A DNA stretch of 64,000 bases from Pseudanabaena biceps (GCA_013361095.1 JAATWA010000004.1:1-64000), one strand, 5' to 3'; positions 18,282-28,683 are shown, counted from the stretch's first letter. A program made the numbers and translations. Notes: generated from the sequence alone by a model not told the origin.

Positions 18282-19832
18282 ATGCAAAAATGGTTTAATA
18301 CTGCTGGTCCTTGTAAAGCTGATATTCACTACATGTTGTCAGCGACTGAGCGCTTGCCTGCGATCAAGCAACTAATTGCTCAAGAAAATTACTTTGTAAT
18401 CCATGCGCCAAGGCAGGTAGGTAAAACTACAGCGATGATTACTCTCGCACAGGAATTAAGTGCAAGTGGTCAATATACGTCGGTGATGCTATCTCTAGAA
18501 GTTGGGGCTGTGTTTTCTCACGATCCTGAGTTGGCAGAGAGAGCCATATTAGATGAGTGGCAGGATGCGATTAGATTTTATTTACCACCAGAGTTACAGC
18601 CAAGTCATGGAATTTTAGGAGAATCAGGTCGTCAAATCGGTGCTTTTTTGGCAGCATGGTCACAAGAATCATCGCGTCCTCTAGCCGTGTTTTTGGATGA
18701 AATTGATGCTTTGAGTGATGAGACATTGGTTTCAGTCTTGCGACAAATCCGATCTGGATTTCCGCGCCGTCCAATGGGATTTCCGCAGTCAGTTGCCTTA
18801 GTAGGTATGCGCGATGTGCGGGATTATAAATATGCTTCAGGTGGTAGCGATCGCCTAAATACTTCTAGTCCTTTTAATATCAAAGTGCGCTCTTTTACAT
18901 TGAGTAATTTTACCCTTGAGGATGTGAGAAATCTATACCAGCAACATACGGAAGCCACAGGACAAATATTTACACCTGAAGCTGTTGATTTAGCTTTTCA
19001 TTTGACACAGGGACAGCCATGGTTGGTGAATGCGATCGCTAAAGAGATAGTTGAATATATTACTAAAGATCCATCTATTCCTATTACTGCTGAGCTAGTA
19101 AATCAAGCGAAAGAAATACTGATTAAGAGACAGGATACGCATTTGGACAGTCTTGCTGAAAGACTGAGGGAAGATCGAGTCAGAGCTATAATTCAACCAA
19201 TTTTGTCTGGATTAGAGCTAGGAGATACTCCAGATGATGATCGGCGCTATTTGTTGGATTTGGGTTTAGTGGTGCGGAGTCAGGAAGGTGGCTTAAAGAT
19301 TGCGAATCCAATTTATCAAGAAGTGATTCCCAGAGTTTTATCTCAAGGAGTGCAGGATAGTCTGCCTATGATTCAACCTAGCTGGCTAAATGCTGATAGA
19401 AGTCTCAATGCTCAAGTCCTCCTTGATGCTTTTCTAGTTTTCTGGCGACAACATGGTGAGCCATTACTCAAGAGCGCTAACTATCCAGAAATTGCACCAC
19501 ATCTGGTAATGATGGCATTTCTGCATCGAGTGGTTAATGGTAATGGCACATTGGAAAGGGAATATGCCATTGGTTCGGGAAAGATGGATATTTGTTTGCG
19601 CTATGGCAAGCAAACTTTGGCAATGGAGTTGAAGGTATGGGGTGATAAAAGACCCGATCCACTCAAGGAAGGGTTGCCGCAGTTAGATAAATATTTATCA
19701 GGGTTGAGTTTGGATACTGGCTGGTTGGTGATTTTTGATCGCCGTTCTGGTTTACCGCCGATTAGCGATCGGACGACGACGGAGAATGTCATCAGCCCGG
19801 CAGGGCGAGAAATTATTGTGATTCGGGGCTAG
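18282..19832 (+). CDS. AAA-like ATPase with C-terminal PD-(D/E)XK nuclease-like domain
   Basis: The 516-residue protein starts MQKWFNTAGPCKADIHYM. It has a Walker A (HAPRQVGKTTAM), a Walker B-like LAVFLDEIDAL and sensor-type DYKYASGGSDR. The last 120 residues contain YAIGSGKMDICLRYGKQTLA followed by MELKVW, a D...ExK arrangement of the PD-(D/E)XK fold. This architecture is frequent in cyanobacteria and in the AAA-35/DUF1703-related group. Its role (DNA maintenance or defence) is not established. It stands alone between the IS1 scar and the response regulator. Confidence 0.85.
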   Translation: MQKWFNTAGPCKADIHYMLSATERLPAIKQLIAQENYFVIHAPRQVGKTTAMITLAQELSASGQYTSVMLSLEVGAVFSHDPELAERAILDEWQDAIRFYLPPELQPSHGILGESGRQIGAFLAAWSQESSRPLAVFLDEIDALSDETLVSVLRQIRSGFPRRPMGFPQSVALVGMRDVRDYKYASGGSDRLNTSSPFNIKVRSFTLSNFTLEDVRNLYQQHTEATGQIFTPEAVDLAFHLTQGQPWLVNAIAKEIVEYITKDPSIPITAELVNQAKEILIKRQDTHLDSLAERLREDRVRAIIQPILSGLELGDTPDDDRRYLLDLGLVVRSQEGGLKIANPIYQEVIPRVLSQGVQDSLPMIQPSWLNADRSLNAQVLLDAFLVFWRQHGEPLLKSANYPEIAPHLVMMAFLHRVVNGNGTLEREYAIGSGKMDICLRYGKQTLAMELKVWGDKRPDPLKEGLPQLDKYLSGLSLDTGWLVIFDRRSGLPPISDRTTTENVISPAGREIIVIRG

Positions 19833-19965
19833 ATAATTAGGACAAATCAATTACCACCACAGCTATAGCATAAATTCTAATTACTGAAGCCTACATATTT
19901 CATATCTGAATCTGCAATGACTATGACAGATAAGAAGCCTAAGCCGTTTGTTCATTGACTAACAA

Positions 19966-20592
19966 TCAAGAACTCACAATACCTCGTTTAATGGCAATTA
20001 AAGTCGCTTGAGTGCGATCGCCTACTCCCAATTTACTTAGAACACTGTTTATATGGTACTTGACCGTACTTTCGGAAATATATAACTTATTGGCAATTTG
20101 TTGGTTATTCAGACCTTTTGCCACAAGTTTTAACACATCTAGTTCTCGGTTGGATAATTGGGGACGATTGAGCCTTTCAGAGAGCTTCTCACCAACTTCA
20201 GGTGGAATATATTTTTTGCCATCATAAACTGTTTTGATCGCTCTAACAATCTCATCTACGGGGGCATTCTTAAAAATATAACCCTTGGCTCCTGCCTTCA
20301 AGCCTTTATAAATATCTTCATCGCCATCGTAAGTAGTGAGAACAATGATTTTTGCTTCAGGAAATTCTTGATTAATAGCAGTGATCGCGTCTGCGCCACT
20401 CATCTCAGGCATTCGTAAATCCATTAAAGTGACATCTGGAAGCTGCTGACGAAATAACTCAATGCATTTTATTCCATTATTTGCCTCAGCAACGATTTCC
20501 ATATTGGGAGTGTAATTGATCATTAATACCAATCCACTGCGTACAATCGGATGATCATCCACTACCATAATTCGGATTGATTTATCGACCAT
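19966..20592 (-). CDS. NarL/FixJ-type response regulator
   Basis: The 208-residue protein has a receiver domain (IRIMVVDDHPIVRSG, phosphoacceptor Asp in DVTLMDLRMPEMSG, conserved Lys in GYIFKNAP) and a LuxR-type helix-turn-helix (LSNRELDVLKLVAKGLNNQQ, then YISESTVKYHINSVLSKLG). It would bind DNA as a dimer when phosphorylated. Its start overlaps the end of the histidine kinase gene by 11 bases, so the two are translationally coupled. The partner kinase is truncated, so activation may be lost. Confidence 0.95.
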   Translation of the reverse strand: MVDKSIRIMVVDDHPIVRSGLVLMINYTPNMEIVAEANNGIKCIELFRQQLPDVTLMDLRMPEMSGADAITAINQEFPEAKIIVLTTYDGDEDIYKGLKAGAKGYIFKNAPVDEIVRAIKTVYDGKKYIPPEVGEKLSERLNRPQLSNRELDVLKLVAKGLNNQQIANKLYISESTVKYHINSVLSKLGVGDRTQATLIAIKRGIVSS

Positions 20593-21649
20593 AATTTTTT
20601 GCCTCTAAGGGAACTTCTACCAAAATTTCTGTGCCTTGTCCTAAAATACTGTTAATTGATAGTTGTCCACCAAGGCGATCGCTGCGCTCTGACATACTCA
20701 AAACACCAAAACCGCCATTATCCATACTAAGTTGAAATCCACAACCATCGTCTGTGATTCTAAGGGAGATAAGAGAGCTTTCGTAGGTAATGACAATGAA
20801 AAGATTCTTGGGCTTAGCGTGTTTTAAAGCGTTAATGATCGCTTCTTGGGCAATCTTGAGTAAGTTGTATCCAATGATCGCAGCTACTTGATATGCGGTT
20901 CCCAAGATCTGAAAGTCAACTTGTAAAGAATTATCGAAATTTGTCTCTTTAACATTTTCAATATGTTGAGATAGTTTTTTGGCAAAGTTAGCATATTCTT
21001 GGGCGGTTGGATAAATTTCCCAAATAGATTTGCGGGCTTCGGCTAGTCCAGATTGAGCGATTTCGTTGATGCGATCAAGGATTGCTTCTATGGTATTAGG
21101 ATCTTCTTTAAGCAACCACTTTGCTACACCCAACTGAAGCGATATCCCCGTAAAGGCTTGGGCGAGGGTATCGTGAATTTCACCTGCTAAACGGTTGCGT
21201 TCTTCATATAACGCTGCTTGTTTAGATTGATCAGCTAATTGAATTAACAGAATTGCCAGAGCTGCTTGATTTGCTAAAGCAATTACTAGTTGGCGGTTTT
21301 CTTCTACTAACTTAAGCTTTTCGTTAAATGTTAGCGCTAGAAAACCCACACTGCGATCGCCAGTTTTTAGCACCATAGATGCACAGATTTTGTAGCCTTC
21401 TTGCCTATGCCACTCCACACTATCTAGCCAAGCAACTGCTTTAAGATCATCGGTTAATTGCGTCATATCGGCAATTATTAAATGATTTTTATCCTCCATT
21501 ATCGAAAAGAAAGGAGTGATATCTGCTGAAAAGGGAGTACAAAAAATGGCAGGTTCAGATGGGGAAGGTTTTTGGATGAGTTCACCGTTAATTACCCTGG
21601 CTACAACTTCTAGCATTCTGTCTGGATGATGTAATACAAATAAATGTGC
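20582..21649 (-). pseudogene. NarL-partner histidine kinase (HisKA_3), N-terminus removed by IS630
   Basis: The visible part has a GAF-like segment, a dimerisation/phosphoacceptor motif (EERNRLAGEIHDTLAQAFTG) and a HATPase domain (ITDDGCGFQLSMDNGGFGVL, then GQGTEILVEVPLEAK). The frame is open upstream through LFVLHHPDRMLEVVARV to the IS630 end at 21652, so the ATG at 21616 is probably internal and the true N-terminus is lost. The missing part is not found on the far side of the IS630, which points to a deletion. A shortened kinase might still be made from 21616. Confidence 0.8.
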
Positions 21650-21651
21650 TA

Positions 21652-22945
21652 GTACAAGGCGGCTAAAGTGAAGATACTATAAGAAGAAATGAAATAACGG
21701 TCAAAAATTAGTGTTTACGGGATCTGCAAAAGCATTGCATTTAGAAGAGTTGGAACAAGAAGAATTGGAACAGATAATCAATCGACACAGTACACCGCAG
21801 CAAATAGCCCAACGAGCAAAGATTGTTGTTTTAGCCTCTCAAGGATACAGTCAAGCAATGATAGCGCGGGAATTAGATATCAGCCGCAAAAGTGCCCGAT
21901 TGTGGCGAGACCGATGGGTGTGGGGACGGGAAAAAGACATAGGCGTGTTGGATTGTTTGAAAGATGCCGAGCGTTCGGGTACACCACCGACATTCGAGCT
22001 TGAGCAAATCATGCACTTATTTGCAATCGCCTGTGAAAGTCCAGAGGAGAGTGGTCGCCCAATCAGCCAATGGACAAGTCGCGAACTCGCCGATGAAATG
22101 ATTCAACGCGGGATTGTGACCACGATATCACCGAGGCACGTTGGACGCTTACTTGCCGAAGCAGATATCAAACCGCATCAATCAGGTTACTGACTGAATC
22201 CAGCGCCTGACCCATTGTTTGAACAAAAAGTAACAGCCATTACTGACAATTACTTAAATGCAATAGAGCGAGCTGCCTTAGGTGAACAAACTATTAGTCT
22301 TGATGAAATGACGGGTATCCAAGCCCTTGAGCGCAAATATCCTGATAAGCCCTTAGAACCTAGTAAGATTCACCGTCGCGAGTTTGAATATATTCGACAT
22401 GGTACTCAAACCTTAATCGCCAGTTTTGATGTCGCCACGGGTTTAGTCATCAAGGCTTCTGTGGGCGATACACGTACTGAAGTTGCCTATCTTACTCATG
22501 TCCAACAAACTATAGCCACTAATCCTGATGCTAACAAATGGCATTTAGTTATGGATTGTCTCAACACTCATCAATCGGAATCCCTCGTTCGCTATGTTGC
22601 ACAAGTCGAAAGATTGGAGATTGATTTAGGTGTCAAAGGTAAGTGCGGCATCCTCAAGTCCATGCAGACAAGGACTGATTTCTTAACCGATAAAAATCAT
22701 CGTATTGTTTTTTATTTTACTCCCAAGCATTGTTCTTGGCTTAATCAGATTGAGATTTGGTTTGGAATCTTGATGCGTAAGTTACTCAGACGCGGTAACT
22801 TTATCTCTCAAGCCGATTTGAAGTCTCGCATTATCTTATTTATTGACTACTTCAACCGTACTATGGCTAAGCCTTTTAAATGGACTTATAAAGGTAAGGC
22901 TTTAGCCGTCTAAAAGTATGTTTCTTCACTTTAGCCGCCTTGTAC
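21652..22945 (+). mobile_element. IS630-family insertion sequence, copy A
   Basis: The 1294-bp element has perfect 23-bp inverted ends (GTACAAGGCGGCTAAAGTGA plus AGA) and is flanked by TA on both sides (21650-21651 and 22946-22947), the IS630 target. Left of it lies the histidine kinase, right of it an IS1 fragment. The two flanks do not belong together, so this copy is probably a recombination product of two insertions. Confidence 0.9.
21711..22913 (+). pseudogene. IS630 transposase interrupted by a single TGA
   Basis: A GTG start at 21711 opens MFTGSAKALHLEELEQEELE, with a helix-turn-helix part (YSQAMIARELDISRKSARLW). TGA at 22191-22193 follows ...PHQSGY. The same frame continues at once as LNPAPDPLFEQKVTAITDNY and carries the DDE domain (ISLDEMTGIQALERKYPDKP, LVMDCLNTHQS, FTPKHCSWLNQIEIWFGILM). 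Related proteins have tryptophan at the stop position, so TGG to TGA is the likely mutation. The halves are otherwise intact. Copy B carries the same stop. Confidence 0.85.
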
Positions 22946-23306
22946 TAGTTCACCAACATCAGGAATAGTCTCAATCGGTGGATGCTCGGGTAATGGTTTG
23001 GCTACTTCTCTCACCCAGTTGATAACTGAATTATGGCTAACATCGGTGCATCTCTCGATCTGTCTAAATCCCATGCCGTTACAGTACATTTTTAGACATA
23101 TTTTCTTGATATCTTGAGAATACCCAAGTACTGAGTAGCTATCGATGAACTGACGACCACAATCAGCGCAAATATGATTTTGCTTGTCTCCTCGTTTCCC
23201 ATTCTTACGAATATGTGATGATCCGCACTTTGGACATTTCATTATGTTTCATTGCTTAAACTCGTTGTCTTTTATTTACTCATTCATCCTTCATTTGTGC
23301 AACGCC
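22946..23306 (-). mobile_element. 5' fragment of an IS1-family element
   Basis: The outer end is at 23306 (GGCGTTGCAC read on the minus strand), the same end sequence as the intact IS1 at 32145. It encodes the zinc-ribbon and HTH part of a fused IS1 transposase (MKCPKCGSSHIRKNGKRGDK, MYCNGMGFRQIERCTDVSHN). It stops at IPDVGEL where IS630 copy A begins at a TA. The catalytic half is missing. Confidence 0.85.
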
Positions 23307-23909
23307 AGTAATTGTCAGTAATGGCTGTTACTTTTTGTTCAAACAATGGGTCAGGCGCTGGATTCAGTCAGTAACCTGATTGATGCGGTTTGATATCTGC
23401 TTCGGCAAGTAAGCGTCCAACGTGCCTCGGTGATATCGTGGTCACAATCCCGCGTTGAATCATTTCATCGGCGAGTTCGCGACTTGTCCATTGGCTGATT
23501 GGGCGACCACTCTCCTCTGGACTTTCACAGGCGATTGCAAATAAGTGCATGATTTGCTCAAGCTCGAATGTCGGTGGTGTACCCGAACGCTCGGCATCTT
23601 TCAAACAATCCAACACGCCTATGTCTTTTTCCCGTCCCCACACCCATCGGTCTCGCCACAATCGGGCACTTTTGCGGCTGATATCTAATTCCCGCGCTAT
23701 CATTGCTTGACTGTATCCTTGAGAGGCTAAAACAACAATCTTTGCTCGTTGGGCTATTTGCTGCGGTGTACTGTGTCGATTGATTATCTGTTCCAATTCT
23801 TCTTGTTCCAACTCTTCTAAATGCAATGCTTTTGCAGATCCCGTAAACACTAATTTTTGACCGTTATTTCATTTCTTCTTATAGTATCTTCACTTTAGCC
23901 GTCTTGTAC
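23307..23909 (-). mobile_element. IS630 copy B, truncated
   Basis: This inverted copy matches the first roughly 600 bases of copy A almost base for base, including the first 160 codons and the same TGA. One visible difference is AAGACGG for AAGGCGG in the terminal repeat. The outer end abuts TA at 23910-23911 inside a Tn3 transposase gene. Its 3' part is missing where the IS1 fragment begins. Confidence 0.9.
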
Positions 23910-26132
23910 TAGAGAATCGCGCAACGTTCCAGGCACCACCAAAGCATGAAACCCTGTAAACTGATCTGACACAAAATTGTAATAAGTAATCCCCCGCCCT
24001 CGACCAAAATATTTGCGATTAGCTCCAGAGTTTAGTGTTTGGATTGGCACCACAAACCGCAATCCATCCGCCGAAGCAACTTCTCCCCCACCCCAAGTTT
24101 GTGCCAAGGGAATATGTCTTTGAGCGTCCACAAGTCGTGCATTGGCACGAGTTAAAGTTTCAGCCCGCAAGTAATTTTGTTCGATCCAAGCCAGCCGATT
24201 TCGAGTTAAGGCGGGGATATCTGCACGAACCAGTGGTTTCAATCCAATGTTGCAACTCTGAGCTATCAGAACTGCACAGACACTAATCGGCAGATCTGTG
24301 ACTCTGGAGTTTTCCAGACTACCGTGGATAAACTCATCCATGAAACCTATCTTGGCATGAATTTCTAATAAGACTTCAGGCAAATCTACACGAGGCAGTA
24401 ACTTGGCAACTAGCGTTTTGAGGACTTTCAAGCTATCAGGTTCTTCTAGCTTGTCCAGATTACTGACTGTTAAAGTATCACGCCCCTTCTGGTTGGGTTC
24501 GACTTTGATAGCTGTATTGCTGGGCAGATTATCGGCAGTACGATGAAAGGCATCATCAAGTTGCTGCTTCAACTTCTCTAGTTCCACTGTGGGAGTTGGC
24601 TGTAAATTTAAGCTCCGACAAACCTGCGAACGGGCTGACTCCCATTGTGAACCTTGAAGTAGTTTGGCATGGGGATTATTCCAACGTATGCTGGGAGAGA
24701 TAAACAGTTCTCTACGGCGTAATCCCTCGCATAATCGCTCTAAAGTACAGAAAGTGTAAGCACGACGGTCAATCTCTGTATTTTCCTGCACAAGTAATTT
24801 TAACCAGCCCTTGCTAATGCCATCAAGTGGGGCAGCATCCATATTCGGATTAGCTTTTTTTTCAATACTTTTAAGAAATTTCACGGCTGTGAGAATTGGT
24901 TGACCTGCTTTGGTTGTTTGAAACTCCATTGTCCGTAATAGCGATGGCAGGAATCTTCGCACCTGTCCCCACCGTTTTAACAGTTCTGGATAGTGATCAT
25001 CTTCAGGTGGTCTGGCTATTTCTTCTACCTTTGCCATTGCAGATTGCAACTGCTCTTGAGGAATGCGTTCAAAAATCACTTTACGGACACTTTTATTGTC
25101 GCAATTGGGGTCAAGGATTACAGCTGCGGCTTCACTCAACCGTAAAGCAGCAGCATCTAAATCTTTGATTGTCCGTAACCTTTCCTTTTTACCGTCTCGC
25201 ACTGATGAGGTCAGTAAATCTTTAACCAATAATTCCAGTAAATCGAGGACATCATCACCAGCTTCTGCTTCCAAAACAAGAATAAAAGCCAAGAGAGTAG
25301 CAATTCTCCGCTGCTCTGGCATCCTAGCAATCGCTTGAACTCGAATTGTTGCAGCATGGCGGGTAAGAGCTTTTAAGCTGCTCGTTGGGATGCGGGAAAA
25401 ATTCAAAGTGTTGATGCCAAGAGATCGGATAGTACCCAGGCGATTCAGTGCCGCAATTAGTGCTGGAGAACTATGACGAGTGGGCGATTTCCGAATCTCG
25501 TCGAGTGGGGTATACCAATTTTCCGTTTCAGATACCAGTAAGGCTTCGAGTTTTAAGCGTTGTTCGGCTGAGGGAAGTTTGGATAACATCCGCCATAGAA
25601 GATTAGCCGAACGCTCCCGCACACTCATCACCAGACGCTCCAATACTGTAACTCCTGGTAGCAGGATTTTATGTTCGACTAATCTAGCCGTAGCTAAGTC
25701 AAATAGAACACTCGGACTTTCAGAGCCAACCCAAGCTCTCCCATACAGCCAGCGAACTAATCGCCAGTGTCCTGGTTGTTTACTAAAGTCTTGATAGCCA
25801 TAGCGTTGCTTAATCTCGTTCTGATGTTCCCAACGGGTCAAGGGACGTTTGAGGTAGTGTGGTAAACATTTAATCTCGACGATTCCTAACTGAGTGGCTA
25901 TTTCAGTCACAACACCAAGTGGAACATCAATCGGGTTTTCTAAAAAAGTTCCCAAAAACCTGACACTAACCAGTTGTAAGGCAAAGCCAAGACGGTTATG
26001 ATTTCCACGTCGAATCAGAACGCTCTTCTTATCAATGTCGTCAAGATGAAAATATCGAGCCAATTGAATTGGGGTTGGCTCAGATTCATAGTTTCCATAA
26101 CATTGTCGCTGTTCTGGCGTTAGAAATCCCAT
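23910..26132 (-). pseudogene. tnpA: Tn3-family transposase TnpA, N-terminal three quarters
   Basis: About 740 residues from MGFLTPEQRQCYGNYESEPT to GTLRDSLV are present. They include the first catalytic aspartate region (GGGEVASADGLRFVVPIQTL). The gene is cut by IS630 copy B at a TA. The final 184 bases (23910-24093) are the same as 26934-27117. Joined to the C-terminal piece at 26934 it would give a protein of about 1000 residues, the usual TnpA length. It is divergent from the resolvase gene. Confidence 0.9.
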
Positions 26133-26147
26133 TCATTAACTTTGATT

Positions 26148-26179
26148 TGTACCAAATTAACTATAGTCTATTTGGTACA
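26148..26179. promoter_or_regulatory. Dyad in the tnpA-tnpR intergenic region, candidate res site/operator
   Basis: A perfect 10-bp inverted repeat (TGTACCAAAT and its complement ATTTGGTACA) spaced by 12 bases lies between the divergent tnpA and tnpR genes. A related TTGGTAC occurs again at the tnpR start (26235). In Tn3 elements this interval holds the res subsites and overlapping promoters bound by TnpR. Confidence 0.6.
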
Positions 26180-26234
26180 CTAAATTAGAACGGTGCAGTA
26201 AGGGTTTAAAGCCTCTAAATCTGGTAGGGTTCAA

Positions 26235-26900
26235 TTGGTACAAAAAGTTGCTATTTATTGTCGAGTTTCAACTATCGATCAATCTTGTGAGCGTCAAGAA
26301 CGCGATTTGTTAGCTTACTCCAAAAAAGCTGGGTACGAGGTGGTTGGAGTTTGGAAAGAAATAGGTTCGGGAACGAAGAATAATCGTATTGAAAGAAAAC
26401 GGATAATCAGTTTGGCTCAGGCTCGTGAAATTGATACTATTCTCGTTACTGAATTAACTCGGTGGGGTCGTTCAACCTTAGATTTAATTCACACTTTGCA
26501 GGATTTGGCTCAGTGGGATGTTTCTCTGATTGCTTCAACGGGAACTCAGTTTGATTTAGCTACTCCTCAAGGAAAAATGATCGCTAGCATTATGGCTTCC
26601 CTGGCTGAGTTTGAGCGAGATTTGGTACGAGAACGAGTTCGTTCTGGTTTGGCTGCTGCAAAGGCTAGAGGCAAGCAGTTAGGTCGAAGATTAGGACAAC
26701 GAGTTAAGTCTGACCACTATGCTCCCAGAGTCTTACAGATGGTTGACGATGGATATTCTTATCGTAAAATTGCTGAAAAACTCAATCTCAGCAAGACAAC
26801 GGTTAATGATATTGTCAAACGCCATAGACAATCGGTGAAGAACTTAGAAAAAACTTCATGTGAAGCTGAAGAGTCTACACAGTCAGTATTTCAGCCTTAG
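26235..26900 (+). CDS. tnpR: Serine recombinase/resolvase TnpR of the Tn3 element
   Basis: The 221-residue protein starts at TTG (VQKVAIYCRVSTIDQSCERQ). The catalytic serine is in YCRVSTIDQ. The core continues with ILVTELTRWGRSTLDLIHTL and SIMASLAEFERDLVRERVRS, followed by a C-terminal helix-turn-helix (KIAEKLNLSKTTVNDIVKRH). The enzyme resolves cointegrates at res. The C-terminal codons overlap the terminal inverted repeat of the transposon, so it is the last gene before the end. It appears intact. Confidence 0.9.
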   Translation: MVQKVAIYCRVSTIDQSCERQERDLLAYSKKAGYEVVGVWKEIGSGTKNNRIERKRIISLAQAREIDTILVTELTRWGRSTLDLIHTLQDLAQWDVSLIASTGTQFDLATPQGKMIASIMASLAEFERDLVRERVRSGLAAAKARGKQLGRRLGQRVKSDHYAPRVLQMVDDGYSYRKIAEKLNLSKTTVNDIVKRHRQSVKNLEKTSCEAEESTQSVFQP

Positions 26901-26933
26901 CGTAGTTTTCTGTACGGTTGCTCATTTCACCCC
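26895..26933 (-). repeat. Tn3-type 39-bp terminal inverted repeat, resolvase side
   Basis: Read on the minus strand it begins GGGGTGAAATGAGCAACCGT and ends with CTACGCTAAGG, the typical GGGG...TAAGG layout of Tn3-family ends. It is followed immediately by a piece of another TnpA gene, not by host sequence. Confidence 0.9.
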
Positions 26934-27900
26934 GGGTGGGGGAGAAGTTGCTTCGGCGGATGGATTGCGGTTTGTGGTGCCAATCCAAACACTAAACTCT
27001 GGAGCTAATCGCAAATATTTTGGTCGAGGGCGGGGGATTACTTATTACAATTTTGTGTCAGATCAGTTTACAGGGTTTCATGCTTTGGTGGTGCCTGGAA
27101 CGTTGCGCGATTCTCTAGTTGTACTGGTTGGGCTACTGGAGCAGGAAACCAGCTTGAGTCCGAAGGAGATTATGACCGATACTGCTGGTTACAGTGATGT
27201 TGTCTTTGGTCTGTTCTGGTTACTGGGATATCAGTTCAGCCCTCGGCTGGCAGATGTTGGCGAGGCTCGTTTTTGGCGACTTGACCAGACTGCTAATTAT
27301 GGAGTTTTAGATGGAATAGCACGACAAAAAGTGAATGTCTCTTTGATTGAGAATCATTGGGATGACATGCTGCGAGTGGCAGGTTCTTTAAAGTTAGGGA
27401 TGGTAAGTGCAATGGATATCATGCGAACTTTATCCCCAGGGGATAAACCTTCGGCTCTGGGTCGGGCGATTGGGGAATTAGGACGGATTGCTAAAACTTT
27501 ATACCTATTGAACTATGTCGATGATGAGGCGTACCGTCGCCGAATTTTGACTCAACTCAATCGAGGTGAGGGTCGTCATGCACTTGCCAGAGTTACGTTT
27601 CATGGTCAAAAGGGAGAATTACGCCAGCGTTATCGGGAAGGACAAGAAGATCAACTATCTGCTTTGGGTTTGGTCGTTAATGCATCAATCTTGTGGAATA
27701 CATATTACATGGATGCTGCACTCACATCTCTTCGTCAGGAACAGAGTGTGAGTCAAGAGGATATAGCACGGCTTTCACCGTTAGGTCATGCTCACATCAA
27801 TATGTTAGGACGCTATCAGTTTTCTTTACCTCTTGCTATCATTGAAGGAAAAATGCGTCCGTTACGCAATCCAAATGATTTTAATGATCTGGATGATTAG
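26934..27900 (+). pseudogene. tnpA: Tn3-family transposase TnpA, C-terminal third, opposite orientation
   Basis: The frame begins directly after the terminal repeat with GGGEVASADG and runs through the catalytic region (EIMTDTAGYSDVVFGLFWLL, ALGRAIGELGRIAKTLYLLN) to the normal end ...PNDFNDLDD. It has no start of its own. The first 184 bases duplicate the end of the N-terminal piece. It looks like the surviving end of a second transposon copy into which the tnpR-bearing copy inserted. Confidence 0.9.
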
Positions 27901-27925
27901 ACCGCCTGCATAATAAGTATTTCAG

Positions 27926-27964
27926 CCTTAGCGTAGTTTTCTGTACGGTTGCTCATTTCACCCC
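27926..27964 (-). repeat. Tn3-type 39-bp terminal inverted repeat, tnpA side
   Basis: The 39 bases match the repeat at 26895-26933 in the same orientation, and identity extends a few bases further inward (AGTATTTCAG). It ends the TnpA C-terminal fragment and abuts a truncated host gene at 27965. Confidence 0.9.
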
Positions 27965-28121
27965 TGTTACCTAAAGCTAGAAGCTGATCAACTTGCTCTG
28001 TTGTTGCATAATGTGTTTGCAAGAGTACCCCTGCATAATCAACATAGCCGTCACGATGTAAATACACGGATAAATAAAAGTCATCATCAATTTGTTTGCC
28101 AATTATCGCTCTCGTAGACAT
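27965..28121 (-). pseudogene. Truncated unknown protein at the Tn3 boundary
   Basis: Minus-strand ATG at 28121 opens MSTRAIIGKQIDDDFYLSVY...LLQTHYATTEQVDQLLALGN. This resembles small phage or bacterial proteins of unknown function with the MSTRAII...DGY pattern. After GNRG the frame passes into the transposon end, so the C-terminus is lost. The matching remainder was not found elsewhere in the window. Confidence 0.6.
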
Positions 28122-28254
28122 AGATTTTTCGGTATTTAGATCGAATTACTTGAAACAATAGTATCTTCTGTGTGGATCGATCAAGCTTACATAGTGCCTT
28201 GTGCTGTATATTTGATTTTATATGAAATTCGTTGTTGGCTTAGAGGAGATAATT

Positions 28255-28683
28255 ATGAATAGTAATAAACTTTCCTCTCACATTTTGTTCTCTTCTATAA
28301 CTGAGAGAAAGGCAGAAAGCAAAAATGTTGTTGATGCTGACAAAATGTATGGCTACATTCTCGCAGTGAGAAAAAGGGAACAAGCAAGGCAAGAAAGTCT
28401 CAGACAGTTACAAAGTCGTGGTATTGAAACTGCTAAACAAGCTGCAAGAATTCTACGTCAACAGTTTAGGGCAACAAGAGTAGTTCTATTTGGGTCAATG
28501 CTGCAACCCAAAATCCATGCTGATTCAGATATAGATCTTGCTGTGTGGAACTTATCAAAATCTGACTATTTCCAAGCAGTTGGTAAACTACAAGGTCTTA
28601 GTGAATTTGAGATCGATCTCATCGAGGTAGAAAATGCGTCTGATTACATTATTGAGGCGATCGCTCAAGGTATAGAATTATGA
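28255..28683 (+). CDS. MNT nucleotidyltransferase (MntA-like antitoxin)
   Basis: The 142-residue product starts MNSNKLSSHILF after a GAGGAG ribosome binding site; an upstream ATG at 28222 is less likely. The catalytic signature GSMLQPKIHADSDIDLAVW fits GSx10DxD exactly. Known MntA antitoxins AMPylate a tyrosine of the HEPN toxin HepT. An unusual N-terminal extension of about 60 residues, rich in Arg, Lys and Gln, precedes the fold. The stop overlaps the HEPN start (TATGA), so the two are coupled. Confidence 0.85.
   Translation: MNSNKLSSHILFSSITERKAESKNVVDADKMYGYILAVRKREQARQESLRQLQSRGIETAKQAARILRQQFRATRVVLFGSMLQPKIHADSDIDLAVWNLSKSDYFQAVGKLQGLSEFEIDLIEVENASDYIIEAIAQGIEL

Noticed and set aside
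24896..25794. Several + strand ORFs of 90-104 codons
   Set aside because: They are shadows of the Tn3 transposase gene on the opposite strand.
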